A DNA stretch of 64,000 nucleotides, taken from NCBI RefSeq assembly GCF_000430545.1, contig NZ_AUMF01000020.1, positions 1 through 64,000 of the forward strand. Direction: 5' to 3'. Numbering within the stretch: position 1 is the first letter of the stretch; each line of letters opens with the position of its first letter. Shown here one piece after another: positions 8,513 through 17,821 of the stretch. Both the position numbers and the translations under genes were made by a program. The notes beneath the pieces are model-generated. The model did not search any database. It was not told the DNA's origin and was given only the letters and a program-made list of their open reading frames with translations. The DNA comes from Tenacibaculum ovolyticum DSM 18103. Lineage in GTDB: Bacteria > Bacteroidota > Bacteroidia > Flavobacteriales > Flavobacteriaceae.

Positions 8513-9406
8513 ATGAAATTCGGAAAAGTAGATCATCCAGCATTAGTAGATTTTACACTACCAATTACAGATAATAAAACAATAAATGTTTTAAATTCAT
8601 TTAAAGAAGTAAGTAAACCTAACATATTTGTAGGTTGTGCAAAATGGAATAAAGCAGATTTAAAAGGGTTTTATCCTAAGGGAACAAAGGATGAACTGGA
8701 GTATTACTCAAAACAGTTTAACTCAATAGAATTAAACGCAACTTTTTATCGTCAATTTCCTGCAACTCAATTTGAAAAATGGAGAATGAAAACACCCAAA
8801 GGGTTTAAGTTTTTTCCGAAGTTAACACAAGATATTAGTCATTGGAAACGATTAAAAGGCGTTCAGGAATCGGTAAATGTTTATTTAGAAAACAGCTTGA
8901 AACTTCAAGATAAATTAGGAACTATTTTTTTACAAATGAATTCTAATTTTAGTCCTCAAAGTTTTAATGCTTTACAAAACTTTGTTGTTAGTTGGCCTAA
9001 AGGAATTCCGCTAGCAGTAGAAGTGAGGCATAAAGATTGGTTTGAAGATAAAGTTGTTTTTGAAGAGTATACCAAGTTATTACAAGAAAACAATATCGCA
9101 AATATATTGGTAGATACAGCTGGCAGACGAGATATGCTGCATATGTGCTTAACGAATAACGAAGCTTTTATAAGATTTGTAGGAGCAAATCATAAGTCAG
9201 ATTATGATCGTTTAGATGATTGGGTAATTCGTTTAAAAGAATGGAAAACTTTAGGGTTAGATAATATTCATTTTTTTATTCACCAGAATTTGGAAGTTGA
9301 ATCACCTTTATTAGCTGCTTATTTTATAAAAAAAATAAATAAAGAGTTTAATCTAAGCTTAAAAATACCGAATGAGGAAAATAATCAACAAATGAGTTTG
9401 TTGTAA
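8513..9406 (+). CDS. DUF72 (YecE-family) protein
   Basis: This is a 297-residue TIM-barrel protein of the YecE/DUF72 family, whose function is not established. The family signature starts at IFVGCAKWNKADLKGFYP, followed by YSKQFNSIELNATFYRQFP, FFPKLTQDISH, LPLAVEVRHKDW-like text (IPLAVEVRHKDWF) and the C-terminal FIHQNLEVESP. It begins 3 bases after the patatin gene and ends at a terminator, so the two form one short operon. It is slightly longer than usual at the N-terminus, with about 35 residues before the domain. Confidence 0.88.
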   Translation: MKFGKVDHPALVDFTLPITDNKTINVLNSFKEVSKPNIFVGCAKWNKADLKGFYPKGTKDELEYYSKQFNSIELNATFYRQFPATQFEKWRMKTPKGFKFFPKLTQDISHWKRLKGVQESVNVYLENSLKLQDKLGTIFLQMNSNFSPQSFNALQNFVVSWPKGIPLAVEVRHKDWFEDKVVFEEYTKLLQENNIANILVDTAGRRDMLHMCLTNNEAFIRFVGANHKSDYDRLDDWVIRLKEWKTLGLDNIHFFIHQNLEVESPLLAAYFIKKINKEFNLSLKIPNEENNQQMSLL

Positions 9407-9407
9407 T

Positions 9408-9438
9408 AAAAAATCCAGCTTTTGAGCTGGATTTTTTA
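9408..9438. terminator. Bidirectional terminator
   Basis: The stem aaaaaatccagct / agctggattttttt with a short ttt/ttg loop has an A run on the left and a T run on the right. It separates the convergent DUF72 and S41 peptidase genes and can serve both. Confidence 0.85.
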
Positions 9439-9456
9439 TGTTATATAAATAATAAA

Positions 9457-10911
9457 TTATTTTAAATTGACATACATATTGTTATAATCAGGATAAGACA
9501 TATTAGAGTTCCATTGTGGTGTAAAACTAGTTGATCTCTTTATAGCAATACTTCCTCCTTTTGCACCTGTTGTAATATATTGAATGGTTCTTTCTAATAA
9601 AGGCTCTGTAGGGTTACCTATAACACCTAAATTTTCAGGATTTTCAGCAATCATAACTTCAGGTATAAATCCTAATGGTTTGTTTTCTCCATTTTTATTC
9701 TGAATTTCTAAAACAATAGGTTGCATTGCCCAAGTATGATTCGTTTTAAAATTAGGACCATTACGTGAGAAATTATCAGAATCATATAAGGTAATAGAAC
9801 CAACATGTTTACCATAAGTTTGTACACCTACTAGTTTTACAGTTATATAAGGAGATAAAGCATTTATAACTAATTCAGAAGCGGAGGCACTATTTTCAGA
9901 AACAATAAAATAAACAGTTTCTAAATTTAAGCTATTAATAGCCTCATCTAAAATAACATTTTGGTTATTATCTTTATTTAAAATTCTATCTGTAAAATTA
10001 TTATTTAAATCATTAGGGATTGTAGTAGCCATAACTTTACTATTCCAAACTTGTTTAGCGAATAATTCACCATTAAATTGTCCTGTAATCATACCACCTA
10101 AGTATACAGCTGTGTTTACAGAACCTCCACCATTATAGCGTAAGTCGATAATTAAATCGGTAATTGTCTCATTTTTAAATTTTAAAAACTCAGCATTTAA
10201 TTCACCATCAAAAGAACTAGAAAATTGATTATACATTAGATATCCAATTTTTTTAGTTCCATTAACAATTACTTTGGCTTCTTTTATAGGATTTTCGGTT
10301 ACTTGTGTTTTTGTTACATTAATTGTAGTTGTATTAGTAACTGGATTTCCCATGTTATAATCGGCTAAATGAACAGTAAATGAATTATTATCTAATAAAG
10401 AGTTTACGTTGTCTCTTGTTAGTACTGTTCCGTTTACTTCCGTAATAATCATACCTCTTGTTATACCATTAGCCTCGGCATCAGAACCTTTTACAACATC
10501 ATATACATATATATAATAACCACCAGAGGCATCTAAATAGTCAGCTCCTTTAAGTTTCATACCACTTGTTAATCGAATACTTTGAAAAGATTGCTCAAGA
10601 GCAATATAATCATCAACAATCCAAGAATAAGTTTTGTTTGGATCTTTAGGGTATTCATTAGGAATGTATAATGAATTGTAAAATAAATTGGAAGGATCTC
10701 CAGCACTTGATAAATAACTATACAGTTCTTGATCGTTATTAAAACGTCTGTCTAATAAATCAGGAACTAGGTCTTGCCATAGATAATAGGCATTTAGTCC
10801 TTTCCAAACAAAGTCTTGAACTTCAATATTACCTGGTGTGTCTTCTTTTTCACTACAAGATACTATTGATAGTAATAAAAATGCAATAATGGATGCTTTA
10901 AGTAATTTCAT
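9457..10911 (-). CDS. S41-family (C-terminal processing type) peptidase lipoprotein
   Basis: This is a 484-residue lipoprotein serine peptidase. The signal MKLLKASIIAFLLLSIVSC places lipidated Cys19 at the membrane. A Tsp-type N-terminal helical region (FVWKGLNAYYLWQ) is followed by a PDZ-like domain at about 115-205 (VVKGSDAEANGITRGMIITEVNG) and the peptidase core. The catalytic Ser is in VSENSASASELVINAL (about 350) and the catalytic Lys in TYGKHVGS (about 375). The Ser/Lys pair is intact. It stands alone between a terminator and the divergent sigma-factor operon. It probably trims or degrades envelope proteins. Confidence 0.9.
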   Translation of the reverse strand: MKLLKASIIAFLLLSIVSCSEKEDTPGNIEVQDFVWKGLNAYYLWQDLVPDLLDRRFNNDQELYSYLSSAGDPSNLFYNSLYIPNEYPKDPNKTYSWIVDDYIALEQSFQSIRLTSGMKLKGADYLDASGGYYIYVYDVVKGSDAEANGITRGMIITEVNGTVLTRDNVNSLLDNNSFTVHLADYNMGNPVTNTTTINVTKTQVTENPIKEAKVIVNGTKKIGYLMYNQFSSSFDGELNAEFLKFKNETITDLIIDLRYNGGGSVNTAVYLGGMITGQFNGELFAKQVWNSKVMATTIPNDLNNNFTDRILNKDNNQNVILDEAINSLNLETVYFIVSENSASASELVINALSPYITVKLVGVQTYGKHVGSITLYDSDNFSRNGPNFKTNHTWAMQPIVLEIQNKNGENKPLGFIPEVMIAENPENLGVIGNPTEPLLERTIQYITTGAKGGSIAIKRSTSFTPQWNSNMSYPDYNNMYVNLK

Positions 10912-10967
10912 AAGGAATATGTTAACTATAATATCAACGCAATTTAATCAATAATATTATTTTTTTT

Positions 10968-11050
10968 TAATTTTGATGTAACAAACTTAAAACCCTGTCG
11001 TCGTAGTTATGTAAACCCGATAATTATAAAGCATTTTAAGTTTACAAAAC
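10968..11050 (+). promoter_or_regulatory. Candidate leader and promoter region of the ECF operon
   Basis: TAATTTTG at 10968-10975 fits the flavobacterial -7 consensus TAnnTTTG. Further down, aaaaccctgtcgtcgtagt (10990-11008) has the AAC...CGTC layout often seen where ECF sigma factors act on their own promoters. Neither is proven, and which one is used would decide whether the operon is autoregulated. Confidence 0.3.
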
Positions 11051-11065
11051 TAATCAACTAAACTA

Positions 11066-11575
11066 ATGAATCAATCAGACTTTTTAAAAGTTGTATTACC
11101 ATTTAAAGACAAGGTCTTTCGTTTAGCAAAGAGACTATTAGTTTCTAGAGAAGAAGCTGAAGATGCTACACAAGAGTTGATCTTTAAGTTATGGAGAAAC
11201 AAAGAGAAATTATCAGACTATAGAAATATAGAAGCATTTGCAATGACAATGACAAAGAACTATTGTTATGATCGATTAAAATCAAAACAAGCAAGTAATT
11301 TAACATTGGTTCATAGTAATTATAAAGAAAAGGATACATCGTTAGATAAAAAAGTAGAGCATAATGATAGTGTAAATTTAGTACACAAGTTAATTGAAAA
11401 ATTACCAGAACAACAAAAAATGATTATTCAATTAAGAGATATAGAACAATATGATTTTGATGAGATATGTAAAATGGTAGACATGAAACCAACTGCTGTT
11501 AGAGTAGCTTTATCAAGAGCAAGAAAGACAATAAGAGAAGAACTAATAAAAAAACACAACTATGGAGTTAGCTAA
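11066..11575 (+). CDS. ECF-type RNA polymerase sigma factor
   Basis: This is a 169-residue sigma-70 family member with only regions 2 and 4. Region 2 is visible as AKRLLVSREEAEDATQELIF and KLWRNKEKLSDYRN (residues about 20-60). Region 4 is EKLPEQQKMIIQLRDIEQYD and the HTH TAVRVALSRARKTIREEL (about 110-162). It directs RNA polymerase to a special promoter set. The next gene starts 14 bases before its stop and encodes a membrane protein, the usual position of an anti-sigma factor. The operon continues with two DUF4252 proteins, which may be its regulon or its signal source. Confidence 0.93.
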   Translation: MNQSDFLKVVLPFKDKVFRLAKRLLVSREEAEDATQELIFKLWRNKEKLSDYRNIEAFAMTMTKNYCYDRLKSKQASNLTLVHSNYKEKDTSLDKKVEHNDSVNLVHKLIEKLPEQQKMIIQLRDIEQYDFDEICKMVDMKPTAVRVALSRARKTIREELIKKHNYGVS

Positions 11576-12032
11576 CATAGAAAAACTAGTAGAAAAATAC
11601 CTAAATGCAGAAACAACTTTGCAAGAAGAACAAATACTACAAGAGTATTTTACTTCACCTAATGTGGCAGCACATTTGCAAGAGTATAGTATGATGTTTA
11701 GTTATTTTAAACAGAGTAAGGATGAAACTTTTACTAAAACCATTCAGTTAAAACCTGAGAAAACTAAGAAGAACTGGAAATGGTTATCGGTAGCGGCGTC
11801 AATAGCCTTATTATTTAGTGCCTTTTTAGGTAATCAAAAGTATCAAGAGCATCAACAAAGAAAGCAATTTGCGCAAATAACAGCTGCGTTACAAATGGTT
11901 TCACTCAACTTAAACAAAGGAAACGAAGCATTATATGCAGTTTCAAACAACTTAAATAAAGGAAATGATGCCTTAGAACACTTAAATACCTACGAAGAGA
12001 CAGTAAATAAAGTTTTAAGCAAAGTAAATTAA
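11562..12032 (+). CDS. Single-pass membrane protein, putative anti-sigma factor
   Basis: This is a 156-residue protein overlapping the sigma gene by 14 bases, so translation is probably coupled. The N-terminal 65 residues are soluble and begin like many anti-sigma factors (ELANIEKLVEKYLNAETT). A single hydrophobic segment lies at about 70-85 (WLSVAASIALLFSAFLG). The C-terminal part would be periplasmic and is helical, with a short internal repeat (NLNKGNEAL and NLNKGNDAL). No zinc-binding ZAS motif is present. Anti-sigma function is inferred from position and topology only. Confidence 0.72.
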   Translation: MELANIEKLVEKYLNAETTLQEEQILQEYFTSPNVAAHLQEYSMMFSYFKQSKDETFTKTIQLKPEKTKKNWKWLSVAASIALLFSAFLGNQKYQEHQQRKQFAQITAALQMVSLNLNKGNEALYAVSNNLNKGNDALEHLNTYEETVNKVLSKVN

Positions 12033-12074
12033 TAACAAAAGAGTAAACCAAGTACCTAATAAAACAAGAAGATC

Positions 12075-12599
12075 ATGAAAAAAATTATAATAATATTCGC
12101 AATTGTATTCACAGCAAACTTAAGTTTCGGACAGTCAATTTTCGATAAATTAGAAAACATAGATGAAGTATCATCAGTAGTTGTAAATAAAGATGCTTTC
12201 GAAATTTTATCAAAATTTAATGTAAAATCTGATGATAACGAAGCTATGGAAGTTTTTAATATGGTTAAAAACTTAGAAGAGTTAAAAGTGTTTTCAACAG
12301 ACGATACAAGTATTTCTACTAAAATGGAAACAATGGTAAAATCTGCAGTAAGTAAAAATAACTTAATTGAATTAATGCGTGTAAAGGACAAAGGATCACG
12401 TGTTAAAATTTATGTAAAATCAACAAAAAATAAAGATTTTGTAAGTGAAGTTTTAATGTTTGTAAAAAGCAAAGAATCTAAAAAAGGTTCACCAGAATCG
12501 GTAATTGTTTCTTTAACAGGAACGATTGATATTAATAAAATGTCAAAATTAGCAGATACATTTTCAAAAGATAAAAACATAAAAATTAGTAACAAGTAA
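12075..12599 (+). CDS. DUF4252 secreted protein
   Basis: This is a 174-residue exported protein with signal peptide MKKIIIIFAIVFTANLSFGQ and no lipobox. The rest matches the DUF4252 pattern: an opening helix (SIFDKLENIDEVSSVVVNK), a central segment on which acidic and basic residues alternate, and the ending LTGTIDINKMSKLADTF. The function of DUF4252 is unknown. It lies 42 bases after the putative anti-sigma gene and before a second DUF4252 gene, with a weak terminator between the two. It is probably part of the sigma operon. Confidence 0.82.
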   Translation: MKKIIIIFAIVFTANLSFGQSIFDKLENIDEVSSVVVNKDAFEILSKFNVKSDDNEAMEVFNMVKNLEELKVFSTDDTSISTKMETMVKSAVSKNNLIELMRVKDKGSRVKIYVKSTKNKDFVSEVLMFVKSKESKKGSPESVIVSLTGTIDINKMSKLADTFSKDKNIKISNK

Positions 12600-12612
12600 A
12601 ACTACTTTTAAG

Positions 12613-12649
12613 ATAGGGTTAATGTATAAGAACTTAGCCCTATTTTTTA
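12613..12649 (+). terminator. Intra-operon terminator or attenuator
   Basis: The stem atagggttaa / ttagccctat (one G-U pair, 11-base loop) is followed by a T run. It lies between the two DUF4252 genes and could lower expression of the second one. Confidence 0.65.
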
Positions 12650-12672
12650 TCAATCAATAAAAACCAATCAAA

Positions 12673-13251
12673 ATGAAAAAAATATTTATATACTCATTAC
12701 TATTGGTAGCTTTCGTAACTGTTTCGTGTAAAAGCGAAGCATCCTTACAAGGTTATTTAGTAGACAGTCAAGATAAAAAGGGATTTATAACTTTAGATAT
12801 TCCTGCAAGCGTACTACAACTAAGTACAGATAAAGTATCTGAAGAAGATAAAAAAGCATTTGAAAGTATACGTAAGGTTAATATAACAGGTTTACCTTAT
12901 AAAGATACAGATGAAGCAACTTATAATACAGAGAAAGATAAGTTAAAAGAAATCTTAAATAAATCTGATTATAAAAAATTAATCAATTTTAAGAAAGATG
13001 GAATGCATGCTACGATTTATTATTCAGGAGAAGCAGATGCTATTAACGAAATTATAGCTTTTGGTTATGGTAAGGAAATGGGGGTAGGTATTGCTCGTAT
13101 TTTAGGAGACAATATGAATCCAGGAAAGATTATGGAAATGATGAAAAAATCAAAAGTAAACGAAGGTGATTTAGATTTAGGTAAGTTTAAATCTCTTTTA
13201 GGAGGGAATTTCATAAAAGTTAATGAGAATAAAGAAGAAGTTTCTGAGTAG
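12673..13251 (+). CDS. DUF4252 lipoprotein
   Basis: This is a 192-residue lipoprotein (MKKIFIYSLLLVAFVTVSC, Cys19 lipidated). It is the second DUF4252 member of the operon and is only distantly similar to the first, sharing the general helix-strand plan (DIPASVLQLSTDKVSEEDKK, GMHATIYYSGEADAINEII). The Met-rich segment GDNMNPGKIMEMMKK precedes the C-terminus. It ends before a strong terminator. One secreted and one lipid-anchored member behind a sigma factor suggests an envelope function, but no activity can be named. Confidence 0.8.
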   Translation: MKKIFIYSLLLVAFVTVSCKSEASLQGYLVDSQDKKGFITLDIPASVLQLSTDKVSEEDKKAFESIRKVNITGLPYKDTDEATYNTEKDKLKEILNKSDYKKLINFKKDGMHATIYYSGEADAINEIIAFGYGKEMGVGIARILGDNMNPGKIMEMMKKSKVNEGDLDLGKFKSLLGGNFIKVNENKEEVSE

Positions 13252-13280
13252 ATTTCTTTTAAGACGGAATAAACATAAAG

Positions 13281-13316
13281 AAAAAGCCATCGTATTTGCG
13301 ATGGCTTTTTCTTTTT
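13281..13316 (+). terminator. Rho-independent terminator of the sigma/DUF4252 operon
   Basis: The stem aaaaagccatcg / cgatggcttttt has a short loop and is followed by cttttt. Confidence 0.9.
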
Positions 13317-13380
13317 AACTGCTCATTAACAAGCCTCCGAATAGATTTTCCTATTTTTGACATTTAAACGAAAATATTTT

Positions 13381-15828
13381 ATGAAGCTTCAAAAGGCCTT
13401 TACGTTATTAATTATTTTTTTTACGCTTACTTTATTCTCACAATCTGATAATACATACAGAGCCGAAAAAGATAAAGTTCATGATATAATTCATACTAAG
13501 TTAAAGGTTGATTTTAATTTTAAAGAGAAAGAATTAAATGGTGAGGAGTGGTTAACTATAAAATCACACTTTTATGAAACGGATAAGTTAACTTTAGATG
13601 CAAAAGCGATGCTTATTCATAAAGTAACAATGAATAATCAAACGTTGGCTTATAATTATGATGATTTTAAGCTTATTATAGATTTGCCTCGTGCTTATAA
13701 ACGAACAGAAGAGTTTACAATTTATATTAAATATACTGCACGCCCTGAAAAAGTAAAGCAAAAAGGAAGTGCAGCAATTACTTCAGCAAAAGGCTTGTAT
13801 TTTATAAATCCAACAGGATTAGATAAAAACAAACCAACACAAGTTTGGACACAAGGTGAAACCGAAGCAAGTAGTTGTTGGTTTCCAACGATAGATTCTC
13901 CAAATCAAAAAACTTCTCAAGAATTATACATTACCGTTCCTAGTAAATATGTAACACTTTCTAACGGAAAGTTAGAAAAACAAACCAATAATAGTAACGA
14001 AACAAGAACAGATTTTTGGAATTTTAAGAAAAAACATGCTCCGTATTTATTCTTTATGGGAATAGGAGAATATGAAATAATTAAAGATAGTTATAAGAAC
14101 ATTTCTGTAGATTATTATGTAGAAAAAGAATATGCACCTTATGCAAAAGATATTTTTGGGAAAACTCCAGAAATGTTAGGTTTCTTTTCTAAAATTACAG
14201 GAATAGAATATCCTTGGAATAAATATGCTCAAATTGTAGGGCGTGACTATGTAAGTGGTGCTATGGAAAACACAACCGCTGTAATTCATGGGGAAAAAGC
14301 CTACCAAATGCCAGGGCAATTAATTGATGAAAATATACAAGAAAATACGATTGCACATGAAGCATTTCACCATTGGTTTGGTGATTTAGTTACTGCTGAA
14401 AGTTGGAGTAATCTTACCGTAAATGAAAGCTTCGCTAATTATAGTGAATATTTATGGAGAGAGTATAAATATGGAAAGGAGGATGCAGATGCTCATTTAT
14501 TAGAAGCTAGTGAAGGGTATAAAAACGGGCAAAATTTTGATAAGCATTTGGTACGTTTCAATTACCACGATAAAGAAGATATGTTTGACGCTGTAAGTTA
14601 TAACAAAGGTGGTGCAATTTTACATATGTTACGTAGTTATCTTGGCAATGAGGCATTTTATGCAGGGATGAATAACTATTTAACAACTTATAAATATAGT
14701 ACAGGAGAGGCGCATCAATTGCGTTTAGCTTTTGAAGAGGTAAGTGGTAAGGATTTAAATTGGTTTTTTAATCAATGGTACTTTAATAGTGGACACCCAA
14801 AATTAGAGGTTTCTTACGATTTTAATAAATTAAGAAAAACAGTTACTGTAAACATTATTCAAAATCAAGAAAACGAGTTTAAGTTTCCTTTTGCAATAGA
14901 TGTTTTTGAAGGAAGTAAGCGTACAAGACACAATGTTTTTGTTAATGGCAAAGATGCTTCATTTACTTTTCCGTATATAAAACAACCTAATTTAATTCAA
15001 GTAAATGCGAATGGGGTTTTATTATGTCATATCAATGAAAACAAGATTTTAAGCGATTATATTCATCAGTTAAAATATGGAGTTAATTATGTGCATAAAA
15101 AAGAAGCTTTAATTGAGGTTGCTAAAAACCAAGATGATAAAAAAGCCTTTAATGCTATTGCAAATGCAATGGGTGATGATTATTATAAAATAAGAATTTT
15201 AGCTTTAGAGAATATTAACTTAGTTAATAAAAATTCTAAAAAGAGAGCGATAGAAAAGATTAAACAATTGGCAATGAGTGATTCTAAAACATTGGTACAA
15301 GCTGCTGCTATTGAAACTTTAGGTAAATTAATAGACCCTGAGTTAAAAGCGGTATTTGAAAAAGGTTTACAAAGTAAATCTTATGCTGTTTTAGGTAAAT
15401 CGTTAGTAGGTATGTATTATATAGATAAAACATTAGCTATAGCAAAATCGAAAATATTACCTGATGCTGTTAAAAAAATTATAGCAACACCATTAACACG
15501 TATTTATTTAGAAGAAAACGATGATGATGAGTTAGTTTTTATAGCTGGTAATGTTATGTCTGGTATGTATTTAAGTCAGAATAGAAAAATACAATCATTA
15601 TATAAAAAAGCTTATAATAAAATAGCGAAGAGTAATAATACAGCAGCTATTAAAAATTTAGCAGATGATATTGTTTCTAAAGGAATTCAATACAAACAAT
15701 ATAATTTTGATAAGGTAGGAGTAAACCTATTGCGTCAGGTAGTAGATAAGCAGAAAAAGGCTAATTTATCTAATAAGATAAGTAATATAGAAATTGCTAA
15801 AGTTGCAATGGCAAAATTATTAGAGTAA
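13381..15828 (+). CDS. M1-family metallo-aminopeptidase
   Basis: This is an 815-residue exported zinc aminopeptidase. I start it at the ATG at 13381 (MKLQKAFTLLIIFFTLTLFS) because this gives a clean signal peptide. The eight codons upstream in frame lie in the promoter region, where TATTTTTG at 13349-13356 resembles a -7 element. The exopeptidase motif is SGAMENTTA, and the zinc site is HEAFHHW with the third ligand Glu in NESFANY about 19 residues later. A C-terminal HEAT-like helical region (about 560-790) follows. It removes N-terminal residues from peptides, probably in the periplasm for nutrition. A second M1 peptidase at 54635-56872 belongs to another subgroup. Confidence 0.93.
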   Translation: MKLQKAFTLLIIFFTLTLFSQSDNTYRAEKDKVHDIIHTKLKVDFNFKEKELNGEEWLTIKSHFYETDKLTLDAKAMLIHKVTMNNQTLAYNYDDFKLIIDLPRAYKRTEEFTIYIKYTARPEKVKQKGSAAITSAKGLYFINPTGLDKNKPTQVWTQGETEASSCWFPTIDSPNQKTSQELYITVPSKYVTLSNGKLEKQTNNSNETRTDFWNFKKKHAPYLFFMGIGEYEIIKDSYKNISVDYYVEKEYAPYAKDIFGKTPEMLGFFSKITGIEYPWNKYAQIVGRDYVSGAMENTTAVIHGEKAYQMPGQLIDENIQENTIAHEAFHHWFGDLVTAESWSNLTVNESFANYSEYLWREYKYGKEDADAHLLEASEGYKNGQNFDKHLVRFNYHDKEDMFDAVSYNKGGAILHMLRSYLGNEAFYAGMNNYLTTYKYSTGEAHQLRLAFEEVSGKDLNWFFNQWYFNSGHPKLEVSYDFNKLRKTVTVNIIQNQENEFKFPFAIDVFEGSKRTRHNVFVNGKDASFTFPYIKQPNLIQVNANGVLLCHINENKILSDYIHQLKYGVNYVHKKEALIEVAKNQDDKKAFNAIANAMGDDYYKIRILALENINLVNKNSKKRAIEKIKQLAMSDSKTLVQAAAIETLGKLIDPELKAVFEKGLQSKSYAVLGKSLVGMYYIDKTLAIAKSKILPDAVKKIIATPLTRIYLEENDDDELVFIAGNVMSGMYLSQNRKIQSLYKKAYNKIAKSNNTAAIKNLADDIVSKGIQYKQYNFDKVGVNLLRQVVDKQKKANLSNKISNIEIAKVAMAKLLE

Positions 15829-15888
15829 CCAAAAAATAAATCTTAATTTTGGCATAATAATTGGTTGCCCTAATCAAACCTACATTTT

Positions 15889-17085
15889 ATGAAAAAAATT
15901 ACTCTAATATTAGTAGTCATAAGCTTTATGATGCTCTCTTGTAACAGTGTTAAAACTACAGCAAAAGCACTTAATTCTGGAGATTATGATAAAGCAATTT
16001 CTTTATCAGTAAAAAACTTAGCAAAAAATAAATTTAAAGAGAAAAATCAGCCTTATGTTGTAATGCTTTCAAATGCTTTTAAAAAAGCTACTGATAGAGA
16101 TTTATCGAAAATTTCATTTTTAGAAAAAGAAAATAATCCTACAAGTCTTAAAACTGTTTATGAACTATATAAACGATTAAATAATAGGCAAGAAAGAATA
16201 AAACCTTTATTACCTTTAAAAGATGTATTATCAGGAAACGATGTAAGTTTCAACTTAGTTAACTATGATAATAGTATTATTAGAGCCAAAGAAAACTATT
16301 CTAATTACTTATATGAGAGTGGAGTAGCAATACTAAAAAAAGGAACTCAAAATAAAATGAATTATAGAAGAGCTTTTGATGAGTTTAAATACTTAGAGCG
16401 TGTTAATTCAAATTATAAAAATACAAGAGATTTATTAGAAGAGGCACATGCTAAAGGTACAGATTATGTGTTTTTATCAGTGAGTAATGAGACTGATTTA
16501 ATAATTCCTAGAAGGTTAGAAGATGATCTGTTAGCAATGGATACTTATGGTTTAAATGATTTATGGACAGTATATCATTCTGAAAAAATAAGACAAATTA
16601 AGTATGATTTTGATTTAGAATTAAATATTAGAAGAATTGATATTTCTCCTGAGCAAATTCGTGAAAAAGAAATTATTAAAGAAAAACAAATTAAAGATGG
16701 CTTTAAGTATTTAAAAAATAATAAAGGTATTTATGTAAAAGACAGTTTAGGAAATAAAATTAAAGTTGATAATTTTAGAAAAATAAGATGTCAATTATAT
16801 CGTTTTACTCAATTTAAAAGTAGTAGAGTATCTGGGGTTGTTAAATATTTTAATAATGCTACAAATCAATTATTAGAGAGTTATCCTATAGATAGCGAAT
16901 TTGTTTTTGAACATAGTTATGCTGATTACGACGGGGATAGAAGAGCTTTAGATAAAACTTTTTATGGCTTAACAAAACTAAAATCTGTAGGTTTTCCATC
17001 AAATGAGCAAATGGTTTATGATACGGGTAGAGATTTAAAAGAACGACTGAAAAATATTATAACAAGAAATAAATTTCGAAATTAA
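15889..17085 (+). CDS. Lipoprotein of unknown function with helical repeats
   Basis: This is a 398-residue lipoprotein (MKKITLILVVISFMMLSC, Cys18). The mature N-terminal half is helical and TPR-like: ALNSGDYDKAISLSVKNLAK and later NYLYESGVAILKKGTQ with RAFDEFKYLERVNSNYKN. The C-terminal half is strand-rich with FLSVSNETDLIIPRRLEDDL and a long charged helix. No enzymatic motif is visible. TAATTTTG at 15844-15851 may be the -7 element of its promoter. It ends at a clear terminator, so it is probably a single-gene unit, likely an outer-membrane-associated lipoprotein. Confidence 0.75.
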   Translation: MKKITLILVVISFMMLSCNSVKTTAKALNSGDYDKAISLSVKNLAKNKFKEKNQPYVVMLSNAFKKATDRDLSKISFLEKENNPTSLKTVYELYKRLNNRQERIKPLLPLKDVLSGNDVSFNLVNYDNSIIRAKENYSNYLYESGVAILKKGTQNKMNYRRAFDEFKYLERVNSNYKNTRDLLEEAHAKGTDYVFLSVSNETDLIIPRRLEDDLLAMDTYGLNDLWTVYHSEKIRQIKYDFDLELNIRRIDISPEQIREKEIIKEKQIKDGFKYLKNNKGIYVKDSLGNKIKVDNFRKIRCQLYRFTQFKSSRVSGVVKYFNNATNQLLESYPIDSEFVFEHSYADYDGDRRALDKTFYGLTKLKSVGFPSNEQMVYDTGRDLKERLKNIITRNKFRN

Positions 17086-17108
17086 ATATTTTTTCAAAAA
17101 AAATCTGT

Positions 17109-17144
17109 AAAAACTCCTATTATAAATAGGAGTTTTTTATTTTT
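17109..17144 (+). terminator. Rho-independent terminator
   Basis: The stem aaaactcctat / ataggagtttt has a 5-base loop and is followed by a T-rich tail. It ends the lipoprotein gene just before the alkB-like start. Confidence 0.88.
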
Positions 17145-17153
17145 CACAATCCT

Positions 17154-17762
17154 ATGGACTTATTCTCACAATTTGACGGGCTTCCTAAAAATATATTACC
17201 TAAAGATGGTACGGTAAACTATCACGGAATTGTTTTATCAAAAGCGCTAGCAGATAATTATTATGATGTTTTACTTAATTCAATTGAGTGGAAGAGTGAT
17301 GAAGCTATTATTTTTGGCAAATTAATAATTACCAAGCGAAAAGTAGCTTGGTATGCAAATACGTCATTTGAATACTCTTATTCAAACAGAACAAAAATAG
17401 CCTTAGTTTTCACCAAAGAATTATTAGCTTTAAAAGCATTGGTTGAAAAAGAAACCAATGAAACTTATAATTCTTGTTTGTTAAATTTATATCATGATGG
17501 TTCAGAAGGAATGGCATGGCATTCTGATGGAGAAAAGGATTTAAAGAAAAATGGAGCAATTGCATCTTTAAGTTTAGGAGCAGAACGTAAATTTGGGTTT
17601 AAGCATAAAGACACTAAAGAAACGGTTTATAAAGTTTTAGAACATGGATCTTTATTGGTTATGAAAGGTGAAACTCAAACACATTGGTTACACCGTTTAC
17701 CTCCAACTAAAAAAATACATAGACCTAGAATAAACTTAACCTTCCGAACGATTGAAGTGTAG
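17154..17762 (+). CDS. alkB: AlkB-like 2-oxoglutarate/Fe(II) dioxygenase
   Basis: This is a 202-residue protein that probably repairs alkylated bases in DNA or RNA by oxidative demethylation. The iron ligands are visible as His and Asp of AWHSDGE (about 121-125) and His of THWLHRLP (about 179), and 2-oxoglutarate would be held by the arginines of RPRINLTFR near the C-terminus. The N-terminal lid contains YHGIVLSKALADNYYD and KRKVAWYAN. Length and motif order fit ALKBH2/3-like bacterial members. It starts about 10 bases after the previous terminator, so its promoter must lie within or just before that terminator. Confidence 0.92.
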   Translation: MDLFSQFDGLPKNILPKDGTVNYHGIVLSKALADNYYDVLLNSIEWKSDEAIIFGKLIITKRKVAWYANTSFEYSYSNRTKIALVFTKELLALKALVEKETNETYNSCLLNLYHDGSEGMAWHSDGEKDLKKNGAIASLSLGAERKFGFKHKDTKETVYKVLEHGSLLVMKGETQTHWLHRLPPTKKIHRPRINLTFRTIEV

Positions 17763-17821
17763 ATTTTTTTGAGCTAAGTAATTAAATTAACAACTTAAAT
17801 AGTATTAGAATTTATTCTTTT

